A DNA stretch of 64,000 bases from Prolixibacter bellariivorans ATCC BAA-1284 (GCF_000621705.1 NZ_JHXO01000008.1:62001-126000); one strand, 5' to 3'. Shown: positions 1-9,917, counted from the stretch's first letter. The notes: generated from the letters alone by a model not told the origin. Program-made: numbers and translations.

Positions 1-834
1 ACGGACCCCATTGTAATCAAGAAGCTAAAAATTGGCAGCGATAAAGAATTTCAGCTGGTAAACCTGAGTATCCAGCGAATTGAGAATCCGGAAGCTCTTC
101 GGGGTATGGTCTTGATTCTTTTTGAAGATGTGCCCACCGATAGCGATTATCACTCGAAGGATGCAACAAAACCAAAGCGAACCTCTACCGGACGGATGAA
201 GGAACTGGAGCTGGAACTGCAACGAAGTTATGAGGAGTTGCAAAGTACGCGCGAAGAAATGCAAACGTCACAGGAAGAGTTAAAATCAATTAACGAAGAA
301 TTGCAATCGACCAATGAGGAACTCCAGTCAACAAATGAAGAACTGACAACTTCCAAAGAAGAGATGCAAAGTCTGAATGAAGAGTTGCAAACAGTTAATA
401 TTGAACTACAAAGCAAAGTCAATGATCATGCCCGGTCGAACGACGACATGAAAAATCTGTTGAACAGTACGGAGATTGCGACCCTTTTTCTTGATAAAGA
501 ACTCTTTATCCGCAGATATACAGAACAAGCAACCAAAATATTCAAACTTCGCGATACCGATATCGGCAGGCCGTTTACTGATTTAGTAACCGATTTGCAG
601 TATCCTGAAATTGAAAATCACGCCCGAAAAGTGATAAAGGATCTCATATCGAACGAAATGGCTATCGAAACGACTGATCACCGGTGGTTCAATGTCAGGA
701 TTATGCCCTACAGAACCATCGACGATCGCATTGACGGATTGGTTATGACGTTCACAGACATCACTAGATCGAAAAAATTGGAAATGGAATTAAAAGAAGC
801 CAATGAAGCACTAAGGAAAAGAGAAGGAAGCTAA
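1..834 (+). CDS. CheB/CheR-PAS fusion protein, C-terminal part (5' truncated by window)
   Basis: The reading frame is open from the first base, so the true start lies outside the window. The visible part opens with a segment ending in an ENPEALRGMVL motif. A long glutamate-rich coiled coil follows at about 200-430 (repeated EELQSTNEEL units), then a PAS domain (NLLNSTEIATLFLD, RWFNVRIMPYR, DGLVMTFTDIT). This order is typical of the C-terminal half of the large CheB methylesterase-CheR methyltransferase-PAS fusions of Bacteroidota. The CheB/CheR part cannot be seen here. The next kinase starts about 20 bases downstream on the same strand, so the two probably form one signalling unit. Confidence 0.8.
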   Translation, partial: TDPIVIKKLKIGSDKEFQLVNLSIQRIENPEALRGMVLILFEDVPTDSDYHSKDATKPKRTSTGRMKELELELQRSYEELQSTREEMQTSQEELKSINEELQSTNEELQSTNEELTTSKEEMQSLNEELQTVNIELQSKVNDHARSNDDMKNLLNSTEIATLFLDKELFIRRYTEQATKIFKLRDTDIGRPFTDLVTDLQYPEIENHARKVIKDLISNEMAIETTDHRWFNVRIMPYRTIDDRIDGLVMTFTDITRSKKLEMELKEANEALRKREGS

Positions 835-855
835 TAAAAACGGCTCTTCTCCTCC

Positions 856-2595
856 TTGAGTAGAAATGACAATTCTAAATCAAACGACATGGAAAGATCG
901 AACTACCAACATGAATTTGAATTGCTTCGCAAAAAGGCAGAAGAGCTCCTAAAAAAGAGAACAATAAGCCCGGACTCGCCACGTTCGGAAGTAGAAATTC
1001 TGAAACTCATTCATGAATTGGAAGTTCACCAGATAGAGCTCGAGCTTCAAAACGAGGAACTAACGACGGCTAAAAATCAACTGGAGGAAGCTACTGCAAA
1101 ATACATCAATCTTTATGATTATGCCCCAACCGGTTATTTTACGCTATCCAAGGACGGCCAAATAACCGAACTAAACTACCGCGGAGCCTCAATACTTGGA
1201 AAACCTCGCCCAGAACTTCTTTCCCGTCATTTTCGAACCTTTATTACTGAAGAAACCAAATCCCATTTCAACCAATTCTTAAAGGAAATATTTGAAAACG
1301 AAACCAAGCAAACCTGCGAAACGACTGTAGCCGGGAATGGTGACAGCCCAACCTGGGTTCATATAACCGGCAAAATAACCGCTGACAGGGAACATTGCCA
1401 TATAAATGCGACTGATATTACGCGGTTAAAGCTGACGGAAGCCGAACTAACGAAAGCCAAAGAAAAAGCAGAAGAAAACGATCGCTTAAAATCAGCATTT
1501 CTGGCCAACATGAGCCATGAAATACGAACACCGATGAACGGAATTCTGGGTTTTACCGAGTTATTGAAGGACCCAAAATTAAAAGGCAAACAACAAAAAG
1601 AGTATATCAGGATTATTGAGAAGAGTGGCGAACATCTGTTGACGATCATCAATGATATCATTAATATTTCGAAGGTAGAATCGGGACAAATGGAAATATC
1701 GATTTCAACGACCAATATAAACGAGCAAATCGAATATTTGTACCATTTCTTTATGCCCGAAATAAAGAAAAAGGGAATCCTTTTTTCTTTTCAAAACAGT
1801 TTGCCTAATGAGGAAGCATTCGTCAAAACAGACCAGGATAAAGTTGATGCCATCCTCATCAACCTGACTAAAAATGCAATTAAGTTTACACAAACAGGAG
1901 CCATTGAAATGGGCTATGAAAAAAAAGGAAGCTACCTTGAGTTCTTTGTCAAAGATACCGGCATCGGGATTAGTGAAGATAAGAGCGAAATAATCTTTGA
2001 AAGATTCAGACATAGCCATGATTTGTCAAGCCTAAAACAGGAAGGAGCCGGTTTGGGCCTGTCCATTTCCCGAGCATATGTCGAAATGCTTGGCGGCAAA
2101 ATTTGGGTAAAAAGCGAGCCGGGTAAAGGTTCAACTTTCTATTTCACCATCCCCTATGAAAAAGTGGATGAGGATAAAAACCAGACGAATATTTTGATGG
2201 ACGAACGAACGCCCATCAAAGATTTGAAAATTTTGATTGTGGAAGATGATAACGCATCAGAAGTTTTGCTCCAAAAAATCATACAATTATTTGAAAAGGA
2301 AACAATTAAAGCCACAACCGGAATTGAAGCGGTCGAGATATGTCGCAATAATCCGGACATCGATTTGGTACTAATGGATATTCAAATACCCGAAATGGAC
2401 GGTTACGAAGCGACCCGACAAATACGACAATTTAATCGTGACGTGATTATTATTGCACAAACGGCATTTGGACTGGATGGAGATAGGGAAAAATCGATTG
2501 AAGCCGGATGCAATGCTCACATTTCAAAACCTTATAACCGAACCCTACTGATTAGGTTATTGCGTAAGTACTTTACAACTGAATTAAGTAAATGA
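856..2595 (+). CDS. Hybrid sensor histidine kinase (PAS-HisKA-HATPase-REC)
   Basis: This soluble sensor kinase has an attached receiver domain. Residues 1-80 are coiled coil (LIHELEVHQIELELQNEEL) and about 80-195 form a PAS domain. The HisKA box has the phospho-acceptor His221 in NMSHEIRTPMNG. The HATPase domain follows, with an N-box (LINLTKNAIKF), DTGIGI and GAGLGLSIS. The receiver begins with ILIVEDD, its acceptor Asp508 lies in LMDIQIPEMDG, and the conserved Lys is in SKPY. There are no membrane segments, so it senses in the cytoplasm. The longest frame starts with TTG at 856. An in-frame ATG at 889 is at least as likely, with only 21 bases separating 856 from the preceding gene. Confidence 0.9.
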   Translation: MSRNDNSKSNDMERSNYQHEFELLRKKAEELLKKRTISPDSPRSEVEILKLIHELEVHQIELELQNEELTTAKNQLEEATAKYINLYDYAPTGYFTLSKDGQITELNYRGASILGKPRPELLSRHFRTFITEETKSHFNQFLKEIFENETKQTCETTVAGNGDSPTWVHITGKITADREHCHINATDITRLKLTEAELTKAKEKAEENDRLKSAFLANMSHEIRTPMNGILGFTELLKDPKLKGKQQKEYIRIIEKSGEHLLTIINDIINISKVESGQMEISISTTNINEQIEYLYHFFMPEIKKKGILFSFQNSLPNEEAFVKTDQDKVDAILINLTKNAIKFTQTGAIEMGYEKKGSYLEFFVKDTGIGISEDKSEIIFERFRHSHDLSSLKQEGAGLGLSISRAYVEMLGGKIWVKSEPGKGSTFYFTIPYEKVDEDKNQTNILMDERTPIKDLKILIVEDDNASEVLLQKIIQLFEKETIKATTGIEAVEICRNNPDIDLVLMDIQIPEMDGYEATRQIRQFNRDVIIIAQTAFGLDGDREKSIEAGCNAHISKPYNRTLLIRLLRKYFTTELSK

Positions 2596-2705
2596 ATTGC
2601 AGTTGATCAATCGACATCACATCGTTCTATCACGTAATTCATTCAAACTTCTAAAAGGGATTTTCTTTCCTGTCAAATGCTATTCACCTTTGAAAAACCT
2701 AAAAA

Positions 2706-4940
2706 ATGAAAATCGCTTTTATTGCCACCTACCCACCACGCGAATGTGGTATCGGAGCCTTTACGAATAACCTGTTTAAGTCAATGCTGGCCAACAGTGG
2801 AAGCACAGAAGGCAGGCATGAGGGCTTTGTCGTTGCTTTAAATGACAACGAACTAACCTATAAATACCCGCAGGAAGTTAAACTGACTATCAGACAAGAA
2901 CGTCAGGAAGATTATCTGAAGGCGGTTAAATACATCAACCTCAGTGGTGCCGACCTGTGTATTTTGGAACACGAGTTTGGCATATTTGGCGGTCAAAGCG
3001 GTGTGTATATTCTTCCGCTGCTCCATCGTTTGGAAGTTCCACTCATTGTTACGCTGCATACCATACTTAAAACGCCTTCGTATAACGAAAAAGCAATTCT
3101 GAGAGAGATTTGCAAAATGGCTCAAAAAATAGTGGTAATGAGCCACAAAGCGACTGAATTCCTCACCAGCATATATGATGTACCGAAAGAAAAAATTGCC
3201 CTGATAGAACATGGAGTACCTGACATCCATTTTAATCCTGAAGAATCGAAAAAAGAGTTCAAACTCGAAAACAAGAAAGTATTACTCACCTTCGGGTTTG
3301 TTGGTCGCAACAAAGGCATCGAAACAGTCATAAAAGCGTTACCCAAAGTCGTAGCGAAGCACCCCGATGTGATTTATATTGTTCTGGGGAAAACCCATCC
3401 AAACGTATTACGGCATTCGGGCGAAGAATACCGTATTTTCCTGATGCGACTGGTCAAAAACCTCCAGCTCGAAAAGCATGTTTTGTTTCTGAATGAGTTT
3501 ATTGATGAGCGCGATTTATTCAAGTACCTATATGCCTGTGATATCTACATTACTCCCTATTTGAATGAGGCCCAGATTACCAGTGGAACTTTGTCGTATG
3601 CCGTGGGAGTCGGTGCGGCCGTTCTATCGACACCCTACTGGCATGCCGAAGAATTACTGGCCGACGGAAGAGGAAGGCTCTTTAATTTTAACAATTCAGG
3701 TGAACTGGCCACTATTCTGATAGCACTTCTGGAGCATCCGGAAGAGATGAATAAGCTTAAAAAGAAGGCACTTGAATTTGGGGTAAAAATTACCTGGCCC
3801 AAAACAGGCGAAAGATATTTGGCACTGGCCCAAAAGACGCTTAAAGAAGAGCGTCAAGTAATTGCAAAGAAAGATACGGCCCTGGATCTTCTCATCCTTC
3901 CTCCCTTTTCACTCACACATATCAACCGACTGACAGATGATACCGGTATCATTCAACACGCGAAATTCGGCATTCCCAATTTAAAAGAAGGCTATTGCCT
4001 CGATGATAATTCGCGGGCCTTGCTGATGGTGCTAATGGCCTACCGGCAGATTAAGGACATGCGAGCACTTGAACTCTCCCCCATCTATTTAAGTTACATT
4101 CATTATATGCAAAATGCAGATGGAACTTTCCGGAATTTTCTGAGTTTTAGCCGGAACTTCCTCGACGAGGTCGGTTCTGAAGATTCATTTGGCCGTACCA
4201 TCTGGGCACTGGGATACTTGCTTGGAAATGCTCCCAACGACGCCTATTACCAAACCGGCAAATTGGTATTTCTCAATGCGTCACCTAATTTTGAAAATTT
4301 GAAATCCATCAGAGGAATCGCCAATACCATGATTGGGATTTGCTATTACCTGAAAAGCAATCCATCGGACGATTCAATGACTGAACGATTGAGAAACCTC
4401 GCCAATGGCTTATTGAAACACTATAAGGAAAATCAGGCACCTGACTGGAACTGGTTTGAATCATTACTTGCTTACGACAATGGCATATTGCCACTCGCTC
4501 TGTTGCATTCGGCAGAAATACTAAACGATGAGAAAATAACTCAAACAGCCATTGAGTCGATGGATTTCCTAACGAAACATACCTTAAAGGACAACTATTT
4601 ATCGATCATCGGAAATGAGAAATGGTATAAAAAAGAAGGCGAACGTTCTGTTTTTGCTCAACAGCCAATCGATGCCATGGCCATGGTGTTGATGTATCAC
4701 CAGGCTTTTCATGTAACGAAAAACAAAGATTACCTCAATAAATTATACACTTCGTTTTTGTGGTTTCTGGGCGAAAACGACCTGCGCCTGAGCCTATATG
4801 ATTTTGAGACGCAGGGATGTTGCGATGGTTTTGAGAGCAACGGTGTAAACCGTAACCAGGGAGCAGAAAGTTCGCTGGCCTATTTAATTTCGCATTTAAC
4901 AGTATTGCAGGCTTATGAAGAGTTTCATGAATTTGACTAA
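2706..4940 (+). CDS. Glycosyltransferase family 4 fused to an all-helical toroid-like domain
   Basis: The protein has 744 residues. Residues 1-390 are a GT4 (GT-B fold) glycosyltransferase, with the N-terminal MKIAFIATYPPRECGIG signature, a donor-site GFVGRNKGIETVIKAL segment, and a late IYITPYLNEAQITSGTLSYAVG block. Residues from about 395 to the end form a second domain rich in helices, with motifs PPFSLTHINRLTDDTG and CLDDNSRALL. It resembles the (alpha/alpha)6 barrels of mannan or oligosaccharide enzymes. The combination is known in Bacteroidota next to GH130 genes, and one is found here at 33.2-34.7 kb, though not adjacent. The sugar and acceptor are unknown. Synthesis or remodelling of a mannose-type oligosaccharide is an inference. 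Confidence 0.8.
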   Translation: MKIAFIATYPPRECGIGAFTNNLFKSMLANSGSTEGRHEGFVVALNDNELTYKYPQEVKLTIRQERQEDYLKAVKYINLSGADLCILEHEFGIFGGQSGVYILPLLHRLEVPLIVTLHTILKTPSYNEKAILREICKMAQKIVVMSHKATEFLTSIYDVPKEKIALIEHGVPDIHFNPEESKKEFKLENKKVLLTFGFVGRNKGIETVIKALPKVVAKHPDVIYIVLGKTHPNVLRHSGEEYRIFLMRLVKNLQLEKHVLFLNEFIDERDLFKYLYACDIYITPYLNEAQITSGTLSYAVGVGAAVLSTPYWHAEELLADGRGRLFNFNNSGELATILIALLEHPEEMNKLKKKALEFGVKITWPKTGERYLALAQKTLKEERQVIAKKDTALDLLILPPFSLTHINRLTDDTGIIQHAKFGIPNLKEGYCLDDNSRALLMVLMAYRQIKDMRALELSPIYLSYIHYMQNADGTFRNFLSFSRNFLDEVGSEDSFGRTIWALGYLLGNAPNDAYYQTGKLVFLNASPNFENLKSIRGIANTMIGICYYLKSNPSDDSMTERLRNLANGLLKHYKENQAPDWNWFESLLAYDNGILPLALLHSAEILNDEKITQTAIESMDFLTKHTLKDNYLSIIGNEKWYKKEGERSVFAQQPIDAMAMVLMYHQAFHVTKNKDYLNKLYTSFLWFLGENDLRLSLYDFETQGCCDGFESNGVNRNQGAESSLAYLISHLTVLQAYEEFHEFD

Positions 4941-4953
4941 ATATTCAAAAAAA

Positions 4954-4974
4954 AGTCCCGCCAAAAGCGGGACT
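4954..4974 (-). terminator. Rho-independent terminator of the cold-shock gene
   Basis: A perfect 8-bp stem (AGTCCCGC / GCGGGACT) with a short A-rich loop is followed on the minus strand by a run of eight T. It lies between two convergent genes and may also stop the plus-strand glycosyltransferase transcript. Confidence 0.85.
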
Positions 4975-5006
4975 CAAAAATTGTAAATGGTATGTAGTAT
5001 TATAAA

Positions 5007-5198
5007 CTATACAAGTTTCACATCAACCGCATTTAATCCTTTTTGTCCTTCTCTCAATTCAAAAGTTACTTCATCGTTCTCCCTGATGCTATCAATCAAT
5101 CCGGTTGAATGGACAAAATATTCTTTCGACGAATCTTCGTCTTTGATAAATCCGAAACCTTTCGAATCATTGAAAAATTTTACTGTTCCTTTATTCAT
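5007..5198 (-). CDS. Cold-shock domain protein
   Basis: This 63-residue single cold-shock domain (OB fold) binds single-stranded RNA and DNA and acts as an RNA chaperone. RNP1 is visible as KGFGFI (family consensus KGYGFI). The RNP2-like segment is EYFVHSTG, where the more usual form is DIFVHFS. The length is normal for the family. The gene stands alone, with its own terminator downstream and a long AT-rich leader upstream, as is common for cold-shock genes whose leaders respond to temperature. Confidence 0.93.
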   Translation of the reverse strand: MNKGTVKFFNDSKGFGFIKDEDSSKEYFVHSTGLIDSIRENDEVTFELREGQKGLNAVDVKLV

Positions 5199-5537
5199 AA
5201 TATGAAATTAAATTATTGGGTGTAAGGTACGCTTAATAATTGACACGCCACTATTTGTAATAATTTAATTAATATATTATTACCGACTTGTAAAACCATT
5301 CGCAAACAGATGGATAAATGATTTGTCCTGAGGACGATTTGACCAATAAATTTCAAATCATGACCATCTTTATATAATTCTCTCTATTTGGGGGAGCTTT
5401 ATGTCTCAACCTTCAGTTTTGGCAACAATTAACCGGATAAAAAATCCACTGAGTGAGAAATTTCACATGCTTCACTCAGCTTAAGCACATTCAACTTGCC
5501 CGCTGGTCTTCAATTATCCACTAAACAAAGTATTATT
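5199..5537. other. Intergenic region with no gene seen
   Basis: This AT-rich stretch holds the leader of the cold-shock gene and a short GTCCTGAGGAC palindrome near 5335. No open frame or recognisable RNA was found. Confidence 0.5.
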
Positions 5538-6089
5538 TCACTCTTTGAATCCTGAAATATCAATCACTGACAATAGGCATTCCAGACTGTCTTCCGTAAC
5601 GACGCCTTCCATGTATACAGGGCGTAATCCTTTTTTTTCATAACCAAGCATTACCTTGCATGATTCTTTTGTTTTCCCTTCAAATACCTTATTCATAAAA
5701 TGCTCAAACACCGGTAATGAATCATTAGAGACAAATAATTCAAACTTGCTGCCCATCAGGCTAAATCGCTTTTCACCAAGTAGCTCGGCACCTGTGAAGT
5801 TTAAATCGCAAATTAAACCGTCAACATCAAGGGTAAAATAGCCCATCGGTGCGAAATCGTACAGCATGGTGTATTTTTTCAGGGCCAATTCTGCAGTCTC
5901 ATTTGCCTGTCGTAATTCTTCGTTCTGCATTTCAAGTTCGATTTGATGCACCTGTAATTCGTGTACAAGCTTTTTCACCTCGATTTCCGTAGCCGGCCTG
6001 GACATTTTATTGTGATTTTCTTTCAGCTGCTCTTCAGCCATATGCCTTAGCTTCTGGTCACTATTCGAATTCTGTCTTTTATTGTTCAT
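5538..6089 (-). CDS. Single PAS-domain protein
   Basis: This 183-residue soluble protein has an N-terminal coiled coil (VHELQVHQIELEMQNEELRQAN) and one PAS domain (YDFAPMGYFTLDVDGLICDLNFTG). There is no output domain. Its N-terminal half closely resembles residues 20-150 of the hybrid kinase at 856-2595, which suggests duplication of the sensory part. It may compete or pair with such kinases through the coiled coil. The ligand is unknown. It is flanked on both sides by gene-free DNA, so it is probably monocistronic. Confidence 0.8.
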   Translation of the reverse strand: MNNKRQNSNSDQKLRHMAEEQLKENHNKMSRPATEIEVKKLVHELQVHQIELEMQNEELRQANETAELALKKYTMLYDFAPMGYFTLDVDGLICDLNFTGAELLGEKRFSLMGSKFELFVSNDSLPVFEHFMNKVFEGKTKESCKVMLGYEKKGLRPVYMEGVVTEDSLECLLSVIDISGFKE

Positions 6090-6374
6090 GATTTTATGTC
6101 GATTAGTTTTTCATTGATTTTGGAGAACTTATTTTTACAAGCGTCGAAAAGAAAGGCATTAATCTCCCAATATTAGGCAATTATGATATGTCTACATAAA
6201 TTTATCATCATGTTTTGTATAGGACCAACTCAAAATCTAAGACTTTTATTCTTTTCCTACTTCGATAATTTAGCCAGATGACGATTTTCCCTTTCATAAC
6301 CTCAACATATGTTGAGTAATTGTGCATTCTAGTCGCTTCATTTCCATACATCATTCACGCCCTATATCGTTATT

Positions 6375-7538
6375 TTACGGTATTTCGTCAAAAAAGAGTG
6401 TACTTTTTTCTTCTACACATTTTGCTGCATACAGGTAAAGTGCGGCACTCCAGGTTTGCCAGTCCTGGCCCATCGGTTTTCCATCCTGTGCTTTAATCCA
6501 TTCATTAAACCCAAATTCTCTTCCCGAGCCGGACAATTGAATGCAATGGGTCAGTACAACCAGTTTTTCCGCTGCCAGTTTATACTTTTTTGCAGCCACC
6601 AGGGCAGCCACATAAACACCGCACACAAAAGGCCATATTCCTCCATTGTGGTATTCGCCCGGCCGGTTATATTCTGCGTATCTACCATGCCAGTCCGGAT
6701 CTTCGGGTTTAATGAAAGGGAAAAAGTTGGGCGGTAAATCGACAGCCAACTCCCCTCTTTCGCGCATACCAGCACATTCCTCTTCAATCCATGAAATCAT
6801 TTCAACGGCCCGCGAAGGGGAAGCAATACCCGACAGAATGGCCAGACTGTTACCAAGAAGATCGAAACGTTCGCTGCTGTAAATTTTATAGGACCAAAAG
6901 GCATAGTAAGGCTTATACTTAACCACTAGTCCTTCATGAACATGATGATGCATAACACCACCAGTAACTGTAAAACGGCTCATATCATGGCGTATACTGT
7001 CTGCTTTTTCATGTTTTCCGAGAAGTCGGAGATAGCAATGAACCAAGGCATTCACATACAAGCCGTATCCGATGGTCCATTGTTCATCGCGCCAATCGCT
7101 TGTCGGTTGCTGTGCCACAAGATTTCTATCGGAGGGACTTTGATAATCCATCCAATCCAGTGCTTTTTCAACCGCATCCTGAAGAAATTCGGGGTTCCCT
7201 GATACTTTTCTGAAAACACCAACGCCAAGCAAAAACAGAGGAGTGGTGTCACTGGCTCCGCGATCATCCTTATCATGCACCAGCGAAGGGATATGTCCAT
7301 GTTTTGTTTGGTTATGAGCCAGATTTTCCAACACGCTGCGGATGCTTTCCATGAGCAACTCATTTCCCGAAGCGGCAATTCCCAAAATGGAAAACATTAA
7401 ATCCCGGGTATAGGGTTCCGGGTACCCCCATCCAGCCGTTCGTGGAAGACCGTGATAAGGCCCATGGGCATTATGAAGCAACACTTCCAGCGCAGCTTGT
7501 TTTGCTTTTTCTATCACCTCTCGGTCGATGTTTTGCAT
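6375..7538 (-). CDS. (alpha/alpha)6-barrel glycoside hydrolase, GH100/debranching-enzyme-like
   Basis: This 387-residue cytoplasmic protein has no signal peptide. Recognisable blocks are GWGYPEPYTRDLM near the N-terminus, DTTPLFLLGVGVFRK at about 95, WRDEQWTIGYGLYVNALV at about 150, and YHNGGIWPFVCGVY near the C-terminus. These match the barrel of neutral invertases (GH100) and the catalytic domain of amylo-alpha-1,6-glucosidases. The acid and base residues cannot be assigned with certainty. It is the last gene of an operon after a GT4 and a PIG-L protein (16-bp gap), suggesting a role in turnover or trimming of the sugar made by the neighbouring transferase. Confidence 0.7.
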   Translation of the reverse strand: MQNIDREVIEKAKQAALEVLLHNAHGPYHGLPRTAGWGYPEPYTRDLMFSILGIAASGNELLMESIRSVLENLAHNQTKHGHIPSLVHDKDDRGASDTTPLFLLGVGVFRKVSGNPEFLQDAVEKALDWMDYQSPSDRNLVAQQPTSDWRDEQWTIGYGLYVNALVHCYLRLLGKHEKADSIRHDMSRFTVTGGVMHHHVHEGLVVKYKPYYAFWSYKIYSSERFDLLGNSLAILSGIASPSRAVEMISWIEEECAGMRERGELAVDLPPNFFPFIKPEDPDWHGRYAEYNRPGEYHNGGIWPFVCGVYVAALVAAKKYKLAAEKLVVLTHCIQLSGSGREFGFNEWIKAQDGKPMGQDWQTWSAALYLYAAKCVEEKSTLFFDEIP

Positions 7539-7554
7539 AGTCCTGTTTTTCTAA

Positions 7555-8697
7555 TCAGCTTATTCCCAATTTATCGTTGATGATTTGCACAAAACGCCTG
7601 GCAACAATCCGGTAGTCGAAATTTGTCACTACCCGTTCCCGGCTAGCTTTGCCCATTTTTTCGCGTAAGGCAGCATCTGTCATGAGTCGCATCAGGTACC
7701 TGGCGATATCCTGAACATTGGCGCGGTAATCCACAACACGCGGTACTTTAAATGTGATTTTATGCTGGTCTTCAAAACCGGATTCATCACCAAGCATTAC
7801 TTCGTTCACAGCAATTTTCCGCGCAACTTTTGCCAACAAAGCCGTTTTTTCATGAATCAATGTATCTAACATTCCCATGGCCTTAATACTGAGCACCGGT
7901 TTTCCACAGGCACCGGCTTCCACTTGTGGCATTCCAAATCCCTCCAAACGGGAAGGGGCAGCGTAAATATCGCACGCGCCAATCAGGTAAGGCATAAAAT
8001 TCCGGGAAATGGTATTGGTAGCATAGGTCACATTTTTTTCGATACCAAGATGTGTTGCCAATTCCAGATCGGCCAGGTTTTGGCTTTTTGTCCGTGGCTG
8101 AGGCCAAACTTTGCAGACATACTTCCAATCAGGCGCTTTGGAATCGATAATGGCCAGCGCCTGCATAACTTCCTGCGCCCCTTTCGATGCGGCGTCACCA
8201 CCAACTGTCAGGATCATCAACTGATCGGGTGAAATGCCCAATGCTTCCCGTACAGCCAAAATTTTCGGGTCGTCTTTTGCAAAAGGAACGAATGAATCGG
8301 TATTGCAACCAACAGGCAACACCTCAATTTTGTCACCGTCGATCCCGTCACGGACGTACATTTCCTTTACCCAATTGGAAGTAACCAATATCAACGGCAG
8401 CGCATTCAACACTTCCTGATAATTGGCAATATAACCATCAGCAACCAACCAGGGTACCGGCTGTATGCCATACCGCTGCGGGTGAAGAACCAACTGAGGG
8501 GTGTGCCCCCAGTAGCCTACTCCAACCACAACATCCGGTTCAAACCAGCGGTAGTACCACTCTTTTTCCTGTGCCGATTCAAAATGTACTGCATGGGCGT
8601 CAACCCCCATCTCGAGAAGTCCTTTGTATAATAGATCTCCTTGTGTTGCCAGCCCTCCGGGTGACGGAGGGTAATCGTACAAAACCAGTACTTTCAT
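7555..8697 (-). CDS. Glycosyltransferase family 4
   Basis: This 380-residue GT-B glycosyltransferase begins MKVLVLYDYPPSPGGLA. Its donor-binding half carries LTVGGDAASKGAQEVMQAL, followed by YAAPSRLEGFGMPQVEAGACGKPVL, which contains the conserved E-x7-E of GT4. It overlaps the upstream PIG-L gene by four bases (ATGA), so the two are probably translationally coupled. Donor and acceptor are unknown. The GT4 plus LmbE-type deacetylase pairing resembles pathways that make a glycoconjugate and then deacetylate it, but this is inference. Confidence 0.88.
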   Translation of the reverse strand: MKVLVLYDYPPSPGGLATQGDLLYKGLLEMGVDAHAVHFESAQEKEWYYRWFEPDVVVGVGYWGHTPQLVLHPQRYGIQPVPWLVADGYIANYQEVLNALPLILVTSNWVKEMYVRDGIDGDKIEVLPVGCNTDSFVPFAKDDPKILAVREALGISPDQLMILTVGGDAASKGAQEVMQALAIIDSKAPDWKYVCKVWPQPRTKSQNLADLELATHLGIEKNVTYATNTISRNFMPYLIGACDIYAAPSRLEGFGMPQVEAGACGKPVLSIKAMGMLDTLIHEKTALLAKVARKIAVNEVMLGDESGFEDQHKITFKVPRVVDYRANVQDIARYLMRLMTDAALREKMGKASRERVVTNFDYRIVARRFVQIINDKLGIS

Positions 8698-9338
8698 TCT
8701 CTAGTTCCTCCATTTATCAACCATTTTTTTGCATCGAATGATTTTGAGAATTGCCAGAATGCTTCATGCCGGGGAGCTGCTTCTGCTTCCCAGCTGTTTG
8801 GACTAAATCCGTAGATATCCTTTATGATTGTGTATTTTCTCGCCCAGATCCGTTTTGTTAGCGTCCGGTACATGGAAGCATTTTCGTCAGCTTTGGGGTA
8901 ATATTGCTTATTGCCGTCCTCGTAGGCAAAGAGCCATAATTCGCGAGCGGATATTTTACCGGTATGCCAGAGCTTAATTACCGCAGCACTCACTTCTTCG
9001 TGCCTCATATGCCGGGTGTATTCTCCGGATGGATTGTGCGTAATGATCAGATCGAAATATTTGGATGGCAATAAACCAAGAACCGTTTGCTCAACCACTT
9101 TTTCATCCAGAGGTTTCTGCTCCGGTCCGTCATCGAGATCGCCCATGATTCCGTCGGCTTTCAAAATCTTTAAGGCTTTAAAAAATTTTGGGGCACGATC
9201 CGCATCGCTTCTTCTACATACCGACACAACAAACCAATTCCACGCCGGATGGCTCAAAATAGTGCCACCAGTCCATAGCGTTTCATCATCGGGGTGAGCA
9301 ACAATGACGACAACCGTTTTAGAACCTATTTTATCCAT
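8694..9338 (-). CDS. PIG-L/LmbE family N-acetyl-sugar deacetylase
   Basis: This 214-residue protein has the zinc-binding AHPDDE motif at about residues 14-19 and the later THNPSGEYTRHMRHEEV segment that supplies the remaining metal and catalytic histidines. The family removes the acetyl group from GlcNAc-type substrates, as in mycothiol, bacillithiol and GPI precursors. It is the first gene of the three-gene operon with the GT4 and the barrel hydrolase. No signal peptide is seen, so it acts in the cytoplasm. Confidence 0.88.
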   Translation of the reverse strand: MDKIGSKTVVVIVAHPDDETLWTGGTILSHPAWNWFVVSVCRRSDADRAPKFFKALKILKADGIMGDLDDGPEQKPLDEKVVEQTVLGLLPSKYFDLIITHNPSGEYTRHMRHEEVSAAVIKLWHTGKISARELWLFAYEDGNKQYYPKADENASMYRTLTKRIWARKYTIIKDIYGFSPNSWEAEAAPRHEAFWQFSKSFDAKKWLINGGTRE

Positions 9339-9368
9339 TAATTTTACTTCTCAATTGCGTCCCACGCT

Positions 9369-9746
9369 CTAGCTAAAAAAGTTCTTCACAAAAGCCTGTT
9401 GTTGATTTTCCGTCAGTTTATCGGCAGACATAACGTCAATCTTTATCTTTTCAAATTGACGGTCATCTTTTAACAAGTTGAATAATTCGGTCTTTGCATC
9501 TGTTGGTCCAAACAGAAGAACTTCATTGTAATCAATGATGATAGAACTCAATTTTTTGTAAAAGTCAGCTTGCTGATTTTGCTCCTTGTTGTTCATCAAA
9601 CTTTCATCCATTCTCAGATTTTGAACCTGCTCGGGAAAGGCTGGAGTTAATTCCAACGAGATGGTCACTACTTTATCATTTGAGAATTCCATTATGTTGG
9701 CTGTTGAATGATCCATCCAGATTCCTAAATGTTTTGCTGATTTCAT
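9369..9746 (-). CDS. Small conserved protein, possibly related to bacterial eRF1-like proteins
   Basis: The protein has 125 residues and begins MKSAKHLGIWMDHSTANIMEF. Its C-terminal half (EVLLFGPTDAKTELFNLLKDD) resembles the last domain of the archaeal/bacterial release-factor-like (BaeRF) fold, without the catalytic GGQ domain. No biochemical role can be assigned. It sits just upstream of the PIG-L operon on the same strand (about 30-bp gap) and downstream of the slipin gene, so it may belong to the stress-related set. Confidence 0.5.
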   Translation of the reverse strand: MKSAKHLGIWMDHSTANIMEFSNDKVVTISLELTPAFPEQVQNLRMDESLMNNKEQNQQADFYKKLSSIIIDYNEVLLFGPTDAKTELFNLLKDDRQFEKIKIDVMSADKLTENQQQAFVKNFFS

Positions 9747-9917
9747 CTCGTTTTACTTTTCGTGATTTTTTGTTGTACATAAAAACCTCTATTAGTTCTG
9801 TTAAAACCAGGATTTACTTTTTTGTTGGAATAATTGAATGTCTTTTTCCATAACTTTTCCACTGATATCCAATTGACCGCTGCATGCTCTGTTTCCAATA
9901 TTGTATCTAATCGGAAA

